Below are positions 6,914 through 13,068 of a DNA stretch of 13,068 nt, piece after piece (positions within the stretch are counted from its first letter, which is position 1; every line of letters starts with the position of its first letter). Source of the DNA: Methylomarinum sp. Its GTDB lineage: Bacteria; Pseudomonadota; Gammaproteobacteria; Methylococcales; Methylomonadaceae. The DNA is taken from assembly GCA_013139755.1 (NCBI GenBank), contig WTAG01000430.1:1-13068 (forward strand), in the 5' to 3' direction. The position numbers and the translations under genes are program-made. The notes under the pieces were generated by a model. The model searched no databases, was not told the origin of the DNA, and worked only from the letters and a program-made list of their open reading frames with translations.

Positions 6914-8545
6914 TTACTTCCTATCATCTGCTGTCATTAATCGCACGGCTAAATCATGATCAGAATAGGTTTCTAAGGCATGCCCCACTTTCCGGCAAGA
7001 ACCACAACCATTACGAGCGTAATGTGCGCTGAATTCATCAAGAAAAACCATTATTGAATGGTCTATTAAATAACCTTGAGAGAAATCAAAGATGATGTTC
7101 TTACCAGGTTCTATATTATCGACGGCTCTTTTGAGTGGCAAGAAATTAGAAAATAAGACGGAGCCAATAATTGTTACCGTCACACGATCGCCTTGTTCTT
7201 TAATTGTAAAATGAATTTTAAACATATTGTTCAGCCATACGCCACGTGACAAATGAAGTAATAACTTTACAAATACGCCAAAAAACACACCTACCAATAA
7301 ATTAGTGGCTAACACCGCTAAAATAGTGACCACAAATAAAAATAGCTGATCTTTCCCTATTGCTAAAACATCTCTAAATACCTTTGGTGTTGCGCGACGG
7401 TAGCCAACAAAAACCAGTAAAGCGGCTAAAGAGGCATGCGGGATATTGTGAATAAAGTGCGGAAATAAAACCACAAACAGCAACAATATCAAGCCATGAA
7501 AGAAATTAGCCCAACCTGTTTGTGCGCCACCTTCTACATTGGCAGAGCTGCGCACGAACTCGGCAATCATGGGCAAACCGCCTAAAAAGCCGGAAATTAC
7601 ATTGCCTAAGCCAACAGCAGATAAATCACGATCTAAATCAGTCGGTCTTTTATGGGGATCTATTTTTTCGGCAGCCGTAGCACTCAATAAGCTTTCAAGG
7701 CTAGCGACCATACAAATAGTAATCGTTGCCACCCAAAATTCAATAGTCAGAATCTTTGAAAAATCGGGCAGGTAAAAGTATTCAGTAAAATCAGTAGGAA
7801 TCTCCACTAAAAAAGGGGGAGAGATTAAATGCTCATGTAAAGCGGCTTGCCCAAAATGATAATGGTCATGCTGAATACCAAAAAATTGTGCTAAGCCCAT
7901 TCCTAATAATAAGACGATCAGAGGTGCGGGTATTTTACCTATCTTGCTTTGTTTTAAAAGAGGCCAGAAAAGTAAAATAGCAAAAGAGATTAAGCCTATG
8001 GTTGCAATTTCAGGGGTGGAATTTAATAGGCTGTTTGGAATTTGTGCGATTGATGAAAAAAGACTACCTGGTTCGGAGGTTGCGCCTAACATCACATGGA
8101 CTTGTCTGGCCATAATACTAATACCCATGGCTGCTAACATTCCGTGTACCACAGGCGTGGGGAAAAAAGCACTCAAACTCCCCATCTTAAAGCGCCCCAT
8201 AATCACTTGAAATAAGCCTGTAATCATAACGGCGGCTAAGGTATAACGATAACCTGACATTATATCGCCATCGCTGAGTGATTCCACAGCAGCCAGCATA
8301 ACGACAATCAATCCTCCCGCGGGGCCATTAATGACTATATAAGAACCATTAAGGCGTGAAACTAATAAGCCACCCACAACAGCCGTAATAATCCCTGCTG
8401 AAGGCGGAAAACCAGAACCTATAGCAATACCTAAAGATAAAGGTAAGGCAATAAGAAAAACAAAAAAACCCGCCAGTAAATCACTGTGCCAATTTTCTTT
8501 TAGACCGTCGATTCCTTCCTTGGGAAGTGTAGAATGTTTGTTCAT
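6914..8545 (-). CDS. SulP (SLC26) family inorganic anion transporter with STAS domain
   Basis: The 543-residue protein has a hydrophobic core (~20-430) opening with DLLAGFFVFLIALPLSLGIA, then GSYIVINGPAGG, a substrate-region segment ending FFPTPVVHGMLAAMG, and the family stretch LSAVGLGNVISGFLGGLPMI. The last ~110 residues are a STAS-like domain with V..IIGSVLFSN, IIFDFSQ and a closing VGH...SDHDLA. The family moves sulfate, bicarbonate or similar anions across the inner membrane, often with Na+ or H+; this subgroup resembles bicarbonate-type members, but the substrate cannot be read from sequence. A C514-G-S-C517 motif in the STAS domain is unusual. The start (CAT at 8543-8545) has only a weak ribosome site. 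It is a single gene; the TonB receptor upstream on the same strand is 419 bases away. Confidence 0.92.
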   Translation of the reverse strand: MNKHSTLPKEGIDGLKENWHSDLLAGFFVFLIALPLSLGIAIGSGFPPSAGIITAVVGGLLVSRLNGSYIVINGPAGGLIVVMLAAVESLSDGDIMSGYRYTLAAVMITGLFQVIMGRFKMGSLSAFFPTPVVHGMLAAMGISIMARQVHVMLGATSEPGSLFSSIAQIPNSLLNSTPEIATIGLISFAILLFWPLLKQSKIGKIPAPLIVLLLGMGLAQFFGIQHDHYHFGQAALHEHLISPPFLVEIPTDFTEYFYLPDFSKILTIEFWVATITICMVASLESLLSATAAEKIDPHKRPTDLDRDLSAVGLGNVISGFLGGLPMIAEFVRSSANVEGGAQTGWANFFHGLILLLFVVLFPHFIHNIPHASLAALLVFVGYRRATPKVFRDVLAIGKDQLFLFVVTILAVLATNLLVGVFFGVFVKLLLHLSRGVWLNNMFKIHFTIKEQGDRVTVTIIGSVLFSNFLPLKRAVDNIEPGKNIIFDFSQGYLIDHSIMVFLDEFSAHYARNGCGSCRKVGHALETYSDHDLAVRLMTADDRK

Positions 8546-8616
8546 GATGAGTTAATTTGATGGATAATCCCCAATTTTAACAATTTAACCCTATAAAATC
8601 AGATCATTCTTTGTTT

Positions 8617-8650
8617 TTGTCATAGTTTTGTCATAAAAAACGTGTATGAC
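8617..8650 (+). promoter_or_regulatory. Pho-box-like tandem repeat with spaced -10 box
   Basis: TTGTCAT occurs at 8617-8623 and again at 8628-8634, 11 bases apart with an AT-rich 4-base spacer. This is the layout of a PhoB-binding box (consensus CTGTCAT-N4-CTGTCAT). Ten bases after the second repeat comes TATGAC (8645-8650), the spacing seen in E. coli phoA. It points rightward, away from sulP, whose start is about 70 bases to the left. No intact plus-strand gene follows, only the startless frame at 8690-8842. It could instead serve sulP from the inverted side. Confidence 0.4.
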
Positions 8651-8689
8651 TTATTTGTATTTCCCAAGTCAACAGAACAGATACGTTAA

Positions 8690-8842
8690 TTCATTATAAA
8701 AGCAAAAGAAAAAACAAGTAACCCGTATGAAGCTTGCGTAATACGAGGAATCGACGGTGTAGTACTACTTGCTGTTGAGTGGGGTACTGATTTTAAAGCA
8801 GGAAAACAAGTTAAGCTAGGTGGGATGATTGGAAAATCATAA
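8690..8842 (+). pseudogene. Startless open frame, possible 3' gene remnant
   Basis: The frame is open from just after a TAA to TAA 8840-8842, about 50 codons, and reads like real protein (YEACVIRGIDGVVLLAVEW, then FKAGKQVKLGGMIGKS). There is no ATG, GTG or TTG at a sensible position and no ribosome site; the only ATG is six codons from the end. I do not recognise the family. It may be the end of a decayed gene or a chance frame inside a small RNA. The rest of the 8546-8964 gap holds the Pho-like box before it and a hairpin after it. Confidence 0.3.
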
Positions 8843-8860
8843 AGCCTTGTAGAGACAGCT

Positions 8861-8890
8861 TGTTATCCTTCTCTATTGAGAGGGGTAACA
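8861..8890. terminator. 13-bp hairpin, candidate terminator
   Basis: Arms 8861-8873 and 8878-8890 pair over 13 positions (two as G-T) around a TATT loop. It lies 19 bases after the startless plus-strand frame and 74 bases past the TonB receptor stop on the minus strand. Neither side has a proper T-run, so it may be a factor-assisted terminator or RNA-stabilising hairpin. Confidence 0.4.
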
Positions 8891-8964
8891 CAAAAAGCAT
8901 TCCTCTTTATCGGCTGTTTTAAAGGCTAATTATCATATATAACTTCTCATTTGAAATATGAAAG

Positions 8965-10959
8965 TTAAAATCGTAAATCAGCCTTAACAAACAGACTAGG
9001 CTCAACATCCGTCGCTTGTATATCCACTGTAGAGCCCCGAAACTCCCGGTGTTTTCCCAATAAATTCTGTCCAATAACCGAAAGCTCAACTGATTCATGG
9101 GCCTGCCAGGCAACTCGTAAGTCTATTGTTACATAAGAATCAACAGCCTCTTTACTTGTCCCTGTCCTTACCATATCCACATAACGCACTGCTGTATCAA
9201 ATTGCCAGTTTTCAAAGACTTGCCAATTTGACCTTGCTGTAAATTGATGATGCGGCGTATCACCTTCATCCAGTTCTTCTGTCGTATCAGTACTCTTTGC
9301 TGAATAATGCAACTGCATTTGAGTAAAGGAATACCCACCATGTAAACGCCAGTTTTCATTAACCATCCAATTAGTTGCTATCTCCAGACCATAAACCTCG
9401 CCTTTTAATTCGTTAGCTAAAACTAAAGGAATAATACTAGGTGTTCCTGGTATTATTGAGCCTCTCTCAATGGTACGAAGATTATCATAATCATTATAAA
9501 AAAGACTAAGATCAAAACTATAATCTTTATCTAGAAAACGATAGCCAATTTCATAAGCAATCAACTCTTCTGCATCCATATCACGACTACCTACAATATT
9601 CAGCCCCAGTGTTGGTGCAACAAGCGTACGTTGCAGGTCAACATCTTGTTCTATTCGACTGGGAATTCTAACAGCACGAGAAACTGATCCCCATAAACTC
9701 TGTTTATCAAAAGGTTTCCATAGTAAACGGGCGCTGGGTTGATATTCAAATCCGGTATAACTGTTATGTTCTACTTTGGAACCCAGGGTTAATATTAATT
9801 GCTTATCAATCAGACTAATCTCATCCTGTACAAAAGCACTATATATCCGGTCTGAACGATTCTGAGGAGATAGTTTCATTACTGTCCCTGCATCAGTTTC
9901 ATCTCCTATATAACGAAAACCCAGACCCCAGATTATTTCTTGCTGCCATAACGCTTGTAAGCGATGCTGAAAATCAACATCTACCGTATCGCGTTTATCT
10001 GTCACATAAAAATGTTCACGCTCTGTATGATCATAATAGGTCTGAAAACTTAAATCTGAATCGTCGCCAAGATCTCTTTGCCAACGAAATAAAACATTAG
10101 CGCCGAAAACATCCGTTTTACTTGCAAACGTACCAAAAGGTGGTGTGTTGACATTTGAGGTGGCTCGCTCCCCTTCTTCACCCAGATAAACATCACTTTG
10201 CAAGGTCAGTTTATCTTGCATGTCTGGCTCACTATCTATTCTAAAACCGCCTCGTCCCATACGCCAGTCATCAGCGCCTTTTTCTGCTTCATCTTTTTCA
10301 AAACCTTTAACATAAACCCGATAGTCAGTGTGTTGATTAAATTCTCCGCCATATCTTATACTCAGGCTCCCTCTTTCTTCATTACCTGCCAATGCACTCA
10401 CTAACAATCCAGCACTATCCTTTGCCTTTTTGGTAATAATATTAATCACGCCATTAACGGCATTCGAGCCCCATAAAGTTCCTCCTGGACCTCTAACCAC
10501 TTCTATCCGATCAATATCTTCCAGTACGGTGTCAATAGTATCCCAATATGCACCGCCAAAAAAAAGTGAATATACGCTACGTCCATCCATTAATATTAAT
10601 AGTTTATTTGAAAAAATATCATTAAAACCACGAATAGAAATAGCCCATTTATTTGCATCCAGTTTGGCTACCTGCACACCTGGAACCATTCTTAAAGCAT
10701 CCGGTATAGTCGTTACGCCTGAACGTTTAATATCCTCTTGATTCAATACAAAAATTGAGGATGCAGCTAAACTTAACTTTTGTGTTTTTTTGGCCACTGA
10801 GATTATTTCAATATCCCCCAATTCTTCCAGACTTAAATCAAAAAAATCCTCATTCAGAGTTGCACTTTTTAAATCAAATGCTAAACCACTAAAAAACAAA
10901 AATGCCAAACTTTGAAAAACAGCTGTGCGCGTTTTTTTATTTGTTACAAGATTATTCAT
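8965..10959 (-). CDS. TonB-dependent outer-membrane receptor
   Basis: The 664-residue protein has an N-terminal signal region (~1-33, hydrophobic AVFQSLAFLFFSGLAF), then the spacer SLEELGDIEIISVAKK that heads a well-known receptor group, a plug domain (~58-178) with ALRMVPGVQV, ISIRGFND, LILMDGRSVY, RIEVVRGPGG and WGSNAVNGVINIITK, and a 22-strand-type barrel to the end. It closes in the aromatic residue (VKADLRF) needed for barrel insertion. It imports a siderophore, cobalamin or another scarce solute across the outer membrane using TonB energy; the ligand cannot be told. No TonB, ExbB or transporter gene is adjacent, so it depends on genes elsewhere. The start codon CAT at 10957-10959 is followed inward by a normal signal peptide, which supports the start. 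The 113-base upstream gap shows no clear Fur box or riboswitch. Confidence 0.93.
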   Translation of the reverse strand: MNNLVTNKKTRTAVFQSLAFLFFSGLAFDLKSATLNEDFFDLSLEELGDIEIISVAKKTQKLSLAASSIFVLNQEDIKRSGVTTIPDALRMVPGVQVAKLDANKWAISIRGFNDIFSNKLLILMDGRSVYSLFFGGAYWDTIDTVLEDIDRIEVVRGPGGTLWGSNAVNGVINIITKKAKDSAGLLVSALAGNEERGSLSIRYGGEFNQHTDYRVYVKGFEKDEAEKGADDWRMGRGGFRIDSEPDMQDKLTLQSDVYLGEEGERATSNVNTPPFGTFASKTDVFGANVLFRWQRDLGDDSDLSFQTYYDHTEREHFYVTDKRDTVDVDFQHRLQALWQQEIIWGLGFRYIGDETDAGTVMKLSPQNRSDRIYSAFVQDEISLIDKQLILTLGSKVEHNSYTGFEYQPSARLLWKPFDKQSLWGSVSRAVRIPSRIEQDVDLQRTLVAPTLGLNIVGSRDMDAEELIAYEIGYRFLDKDYSFDLSLFYNDYDNLRTIERGSIIPGTPSIIPLVLANELKGEVYGLEIATNWMVNENWRLHGGYSFTQMQLHYSAKSTDTTEELDEGDTPHHQFTARSNWQVFENWQFDTAVRYVDMVRTGTSKEAVDSYVTIDLRVAWQAHESVELSVIGQNLLGKHREFRGSTVDIQATDVEPSLFVKADLRF

Positions 10960-11072
10960 AACAACTCATAATAAAAAGGTACTAGTCTTTAATTTCATAT
11001 ACTTGAGCATAATCGACACTCAGATAATTTAGCAAGCCAAAATTAATTTATTATCGACAAACTCAGAATAAA

Positions 11073-11127
11073 AGCCCGTAGGCTGGGTTAGCTTATTGAG
11101 CGCAACGAAATAACGTAACCCAGCATT
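11073..11127 (+). repeat. Left REP-like palindrome of the RAYT element
   Basis: Inside this repeat GCTGGGTTA (11082-11090) pairs with TAACCCAGC (11115-11123); after a 2x2 mismatch, TTATT pairs with AATAA. It overlaps the first base of the RAYT stop codon and could terminate transcription of that gene. Confidence 0.85.
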
Positions 11128-11648
11128 CAACCTAAATCCATATCCAGCTTAGTCGCCCAATCTATAGGATAAACCTCTCGCTCAAGCCAAAGATGAAACG
11201 ATGAGTATCTCCAATCTATTGCCCGCTGGACATAACCGTGTTTAACAGGATTGTAATGTATATAATCAAGGTGATTTTTATAATCCTCTTCATCTTTGAT
11301 TAAATGTTCCCAGAAACGGCGTTGCCAAATTCCGCGTTCTTTTTTCCGTTTACGGCTGTTAGAAATACGCTCATTTAAAGCGATATTTTTTGAAAAGTGC
11401 GTTTTAATTAACCGCCAGCGCGTTGAAAAATCATGATCACCTTCGGGTAACCGCCAAATACAATGTAAATGTTCGGGTAAAATAACGCAGGCTTCAATAA
11501 TAAAAGGATGATGCTGTTTAGTCAGACGGAAAGCTTCACGCAACAAGTCAATATTAGTGATCAGTAAATCATTATTGCTACGTTCAGCTAAATTAACGGT
11601 AAAAAAATAGACACCTCCTGTTAATTTAGCCCGAATGTAAGTTCTCAC
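11127..11648 (-). CDS. REP-associated tyrosine transposase (RAYT, Y1_Tnp)
   Basis: The 173-residue protein is a Y1 HUH-type nuclease. The metal-binding pair is H60-L61-H62 in LPEHLHCIW, and the catalytic Tyr is most likely Y129 in DYIHYNPVKHGYV. GIWQRRFWEHLI and the closing WRYSSFHLW are standard family segments. The length is normal and the frame is intact. The start is GTG at 11648-11646, with AGGG seven bases upstream; the overlapping ATG at 11650 meets TGA at once. The enzyme cuts and joins single-stranded DNA at REP hairpins, and the flanking 55-base palindromes are the expected substrates. Family members are usually single-copy and domesticated, tied to spread of REP sequences. Confidence 0.93.
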   Translation of the reverse strand: MRTYIRAKLTGGVYFFTVNLAERSNNDLLITNIDLLREAFRLTKQHHPFIIEACVILPEHLHCIWRLPEGDHDFSTRWRLIKTHFSKNIALNERISNSRKRKKERGIWQRRFWEHLIKDEEDYKNHLDYIHYNPVKHGYVQRAIDWRYSSFHLWLEREVYPIDWATKLDMDLG

Positions 11649-11710
11649 ATTTTTTCCCTGTATTTCAATACCAGCCTGATAAGGTTTAACAAAGTATGAT
11701 AACCACGCTA

Positions 11711-11765
11711 AATGCTGGGTTACGTTATTTCGCTATGCTCAATAAGCTAACCCAGCCTACGGGCT
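11711..11765 (-). repeat. Right REP-like palindrome of the RAYT element
   Basis: This is the reverse complement of 11073-11127 with three substitutions, all in the hairpin loop (11733, 11735, 11736); the paired arms are unchanged. Loop-only changes suggest that the hairpin form is what matters. The stretch 11766-11919 to its right has no gene of its own and no clear promoter. Confidence 0.85.
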
Positions 11766-11919
11766 ATTAACTAAAACAGGGCATGCTGAGTATCTAAGGA
11801 GGCGTTGCCACACAATAGTAAATAACAAACGATTGATAAGCATTGCTGGTTGGGCTGACTGAACTACAGATTATTATCCATGTCAGAACTATCAATATAT
11901 ATTGAACAAAGGAGCATCT

Positions 11920-12120
11920 ATGAATATGCATCCTGTAAAATCAAGTGACATTAACATGATAGGTTATGATGAACAGACACATAAAATGCGGGTGTCATTT
12001 CGAAGAAAGAAACCTGTTGATTATTGCTATGTGCCCGAAGATGTATTTTCGGCATTTCTTAATGCTCGTTCAAAAAACCATTTTTATAAGCGGCACATCG
12101 AAAATGATTATCAATGCTAA
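11920..12120 (+). CDS. KTSC domain-containing small protein
   Basis: The 66-residue protein is almost entirely one KTSC domain: VKSSDINMIGYDEQTHKMRV, the central Y-x-Y motif as YCYVPEDVF, then SAFLNARSKNHFYKRHI. The family is named for a domain at the C-terminus of some lysyl-tRNA synthetases and is suspected, not proven, to bind RNA. ATG 11920 has a strong AAAGGAG at 11907-11913; an upstream in-frame TTG at 11902 overlaps that site and is not the start. It is a single gene, convergent with the NlpE-domain gene, with a long hairpin between them. Confidence 0.85.
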   Translation: MNMHPVKSSDINMIGYDEQTHKMRVSFRRKKPVDYCYVPEDVFSAFLNARSKNHFYKRHIENDYQC

Positions 12121-12142
12121 ATAAAATGGCCATAGAGAAAGT

Positions 12143-12202
12143 GTTTCATTATTATTTTAGATATTAAATGACAGAGAACGATATCTAAAATAATAATGAA
12201 AC
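12143..12202. terminator. 22-bp perfect inverted repeat between convergent genes
   Basis: Arms 12143-12164 and 12181-12202 are perfectly complementary over 22 bases around a 16-base loop, and AAAGT/AACTTT outside extends the pairing with a bulge. TTTT follows on the plus strand and AAA precedes, so it could end transcription both ways, 22 bases after the KTSC stop and 34 bases past the NlpE-domain stop. The stem is almost pure A-T, unlike the GC-rich stem of a typical terminator; an IS or MITE remnant is possible. Confidence 0.6.
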
Positions 12203-12236
12203 AACTTTTCCCTAGGCAGAAAATGCTTAACCGTTA

Positions 12237-12770
12237 TCAATGGATATGTATTTCACGTGATTTTGAAGCATCGCTTCTAAGCAAAGTATAGGCATCCAAA
12301 TCATCTCTCCTCGGCTTACCTTTAGAGACAAACGGAATAATAGTTGCTTCATTTATAATGCTGTATTCACGTATGCTTGAATCCTTACGAGCTGTAAGCG
12401 TAAGAATGCGAGTTTTATCATCCCAGTCATATTTACCTTTCTCATAAAACTCTTTATTGGAAGCCTGCGCATACTGGGTCACTATCAAATAATTCTTTTT
12501 ATTTTTTAACGACAAAGTCGTTTTAATACCTGCACATTCTTTACATGGCAAATAACCATAATAAACACCACGAAACTTCTGACTCTCATCAACTGGCTTA
12601 TTATGCTGTGAATGATCCCCTTTTTTCCGAAGCAATTCTCTAGCTCTTTGGACATCGGCCATATATTGCTTGTCCGACTTAGCCTCAGCGGGATTAAAAG
12701 CAATAGTAAGAACACTGAGTAATATTACATTTAGCTTTTGTTTTAAAGGTATTGTTAATGCTTTCATCAT
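12237..12770 (-). CDS. Periplasmic NlpE-like (copper-resistance NlpE N-terminal domain) protein
   Basis: The 177-residue protein has a signal peptide with hydrophobic NVILLSVLTIAF and an AEA cleavage site after residue 30. After a charged linker (31-66) comes an NlpE N-terminal domain (~67-165): GVYYGYLPCKECAGIKTTLS with C76-x-x-C79, then YEKGKYDWDD and RILTLTARK. The family is a small beta-barrel with a conserved CxxC that in E. coli links copper and envelope stress to Cpx signalling. E. coli NlpE is an outer-membrane lipoprotein; this one lacks a lipobox Cys and should be soluble in the periplasm. The start is the first of two adjacent ATGs, with a weak ribosome site. It stands alone, convergent with the KTSC gene. 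Confidence 0.8.
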   Translation of the reverse strand: MMKALTIPLKQKLNVILLSVLTIAFNPAEAKSDKQYMADVQRARELLRKKGDHSQHNKPVDESQKFRGVYYGYLPCKECAGIKTTLSLKNKKNYLIVTQYAQASNKEFYEKGKYDWDDKTRILTLTARKDSSIREYSIINEATIIPFVSKGKPRRDDLDAYTLLRSDASKSREIHIH

Positions 12771-13068
12771 ATTATCACTGGATTAAAGAAATGAACTATT
12801 GGTTTATGTTTAAAATTTTTCAAAAAAACACAATAATACACTCTAAAGTTAATGTAAATAACTTGATGCAAACTTGAATAAGGCCAATTGACAGGATTTT
12901 TGACATAGCCATGTTTGACTGGGTAGTTCAGCCGATATTTTGATTATAATTTCCCCTATCGAAACTAAAAATTAAGTTGGCTGACCCCAATTATTATTTT
13001 GGGCTTCCTTTCGTCAGCTCAACCTACCGTGCTATTCTATTTTCATATAAATCAGCAATTGGAAAGCA
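12771..13068. other. Right-end non-coding stretch with a two-part inverted repeat
   Basis: No convincing gene was seen. GTTGGCTGAC (12976-12985) pairs with GTCAGCTCAAC (13013-13023) with one bulge, and inside it CCCAA (12986-12990) pairs with TTGGG (12999-13003), forming a branched or extended hairpin that resembles REP-type repeats. A TATAAT at 12945-12950 has no well-spaced -35 box. Two plus-strand frames stay open from about 12950 to the window end, so a gene starting beyond the edge is possible. Confidence 0.4.

Larger units (their letters stand above)
11073..11765 (-). mobile_element. RAYT element: transposase gene between inverted REP-like palindromes
   Basis: A 693-base unit: 55-base repeats at each end are inverted copies (52 of 55 bases identical) and the space between holds one RAYT gene. 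Each end is itself a hairpin, the structure recognised by Y1 single-strand transposases. Both ends and the gene look intact, so it may still be active or recently was. It is inserted between the TonB receptor promoter region and the KTSC gene. Confidence 0.8.

Noticed and set aside
9168..9359. 63-codon frame inside the TonB receptor gene
   Set aside because: It is an alternative frame of a clear receptor barrel and carries no motif.
12888..12920. TTGACA at 12888 and 12900 and TTGACT at 12915 as a Pho box or promoter
   Set aside because: The period is 12 and 15 bases, not 11, and the only TATAAT (12945) is 24 bases after the last one, too far for a -35/-10 pair.
1..13068. CRISPR arrays, tRNA or rRNA genes
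   Set aside because: No regularly spaced direct repeats and no cloverleaf or rRNA-like conserved sequence were seen on reading through the window.

Overview
The window reads as chromosomal DNA of an AT-rich Gram-negative bacterium, most likely a gammaproteobacterium. The evidence is a TonB-dependent outer-membrane receptor, an NlpE-type envelope protein, a REP-associated tyrosine transposase (RAYT) with its palindromes, and PAS-rich signalling proteins. A Methylococcales or sulfur-oxidiser-like host would fit, but the genus cannot be fixed from the sequence. Nothing looks like phage or plasmid backbone; decayed insertion sequences and small repeats mark it as an accessory stretch.

Left part (1-3850, plus strand): a two-gene signalling operon. 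A large hybrid histidine kinase, cut by the window edge, carries PAS-GAF-PAS-PAS-HisKA-HATPase-receiver. One PAS keeps the FixL heme-ligand histidine position. It is followed 15 bases later by a receiver-EAL protein with an intact c-di-GMP phosphodiesterase active site. The likely flow is sensing, phosphorelay, then control of c-di-GMP breakdown.

Middle (3851-6063): an old tandem duplication. Two small genes about 60% identical to each other have the length and alignment of AhpD alkylhydroperoxidases, but the CxxC, the helper His and the Glu are all replaced, identically in both. Between them lies a scar: the start of an IS5-type transposase fused out of frame to a copy of the last 42 codons of the EAL gene. 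A second, longer decayed IS5-type transposase follows the second paralog. The ancestral order was EAL gene, AhpD-like gene, IS5 transposase, duplicated through a join at 4783-4785.

Right of the middle (6064-8964): an orphan HigA-like HTH antitoxin gene with a 4-base overlap to a 31-codon upstream frame and no recognisable toxin; a REP-like palindrome; then, on the minus strand, a SulP anion transporter with a CxxC in its STAS domain. The 419-base gap upstream of sulP holds a Pho-box-like tandem repeat pointing the other way, a startless reading frame and a 13-bp hairpin, together resembling a small unannotated or decayed plus-strand transcription unit.

Right part (8965-13068): a minus-strand TonB-dependent receptor; a RAYT gene framed by 55-base inverted repeats, each itself a REP-like hairpin; a KTSC-domain small protein; a 22-bp perfect inverted repeat between convergent genes; and a periplasmic NlpE-domain protein without a lipobox. 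The last 298 bases have no convincing gene.
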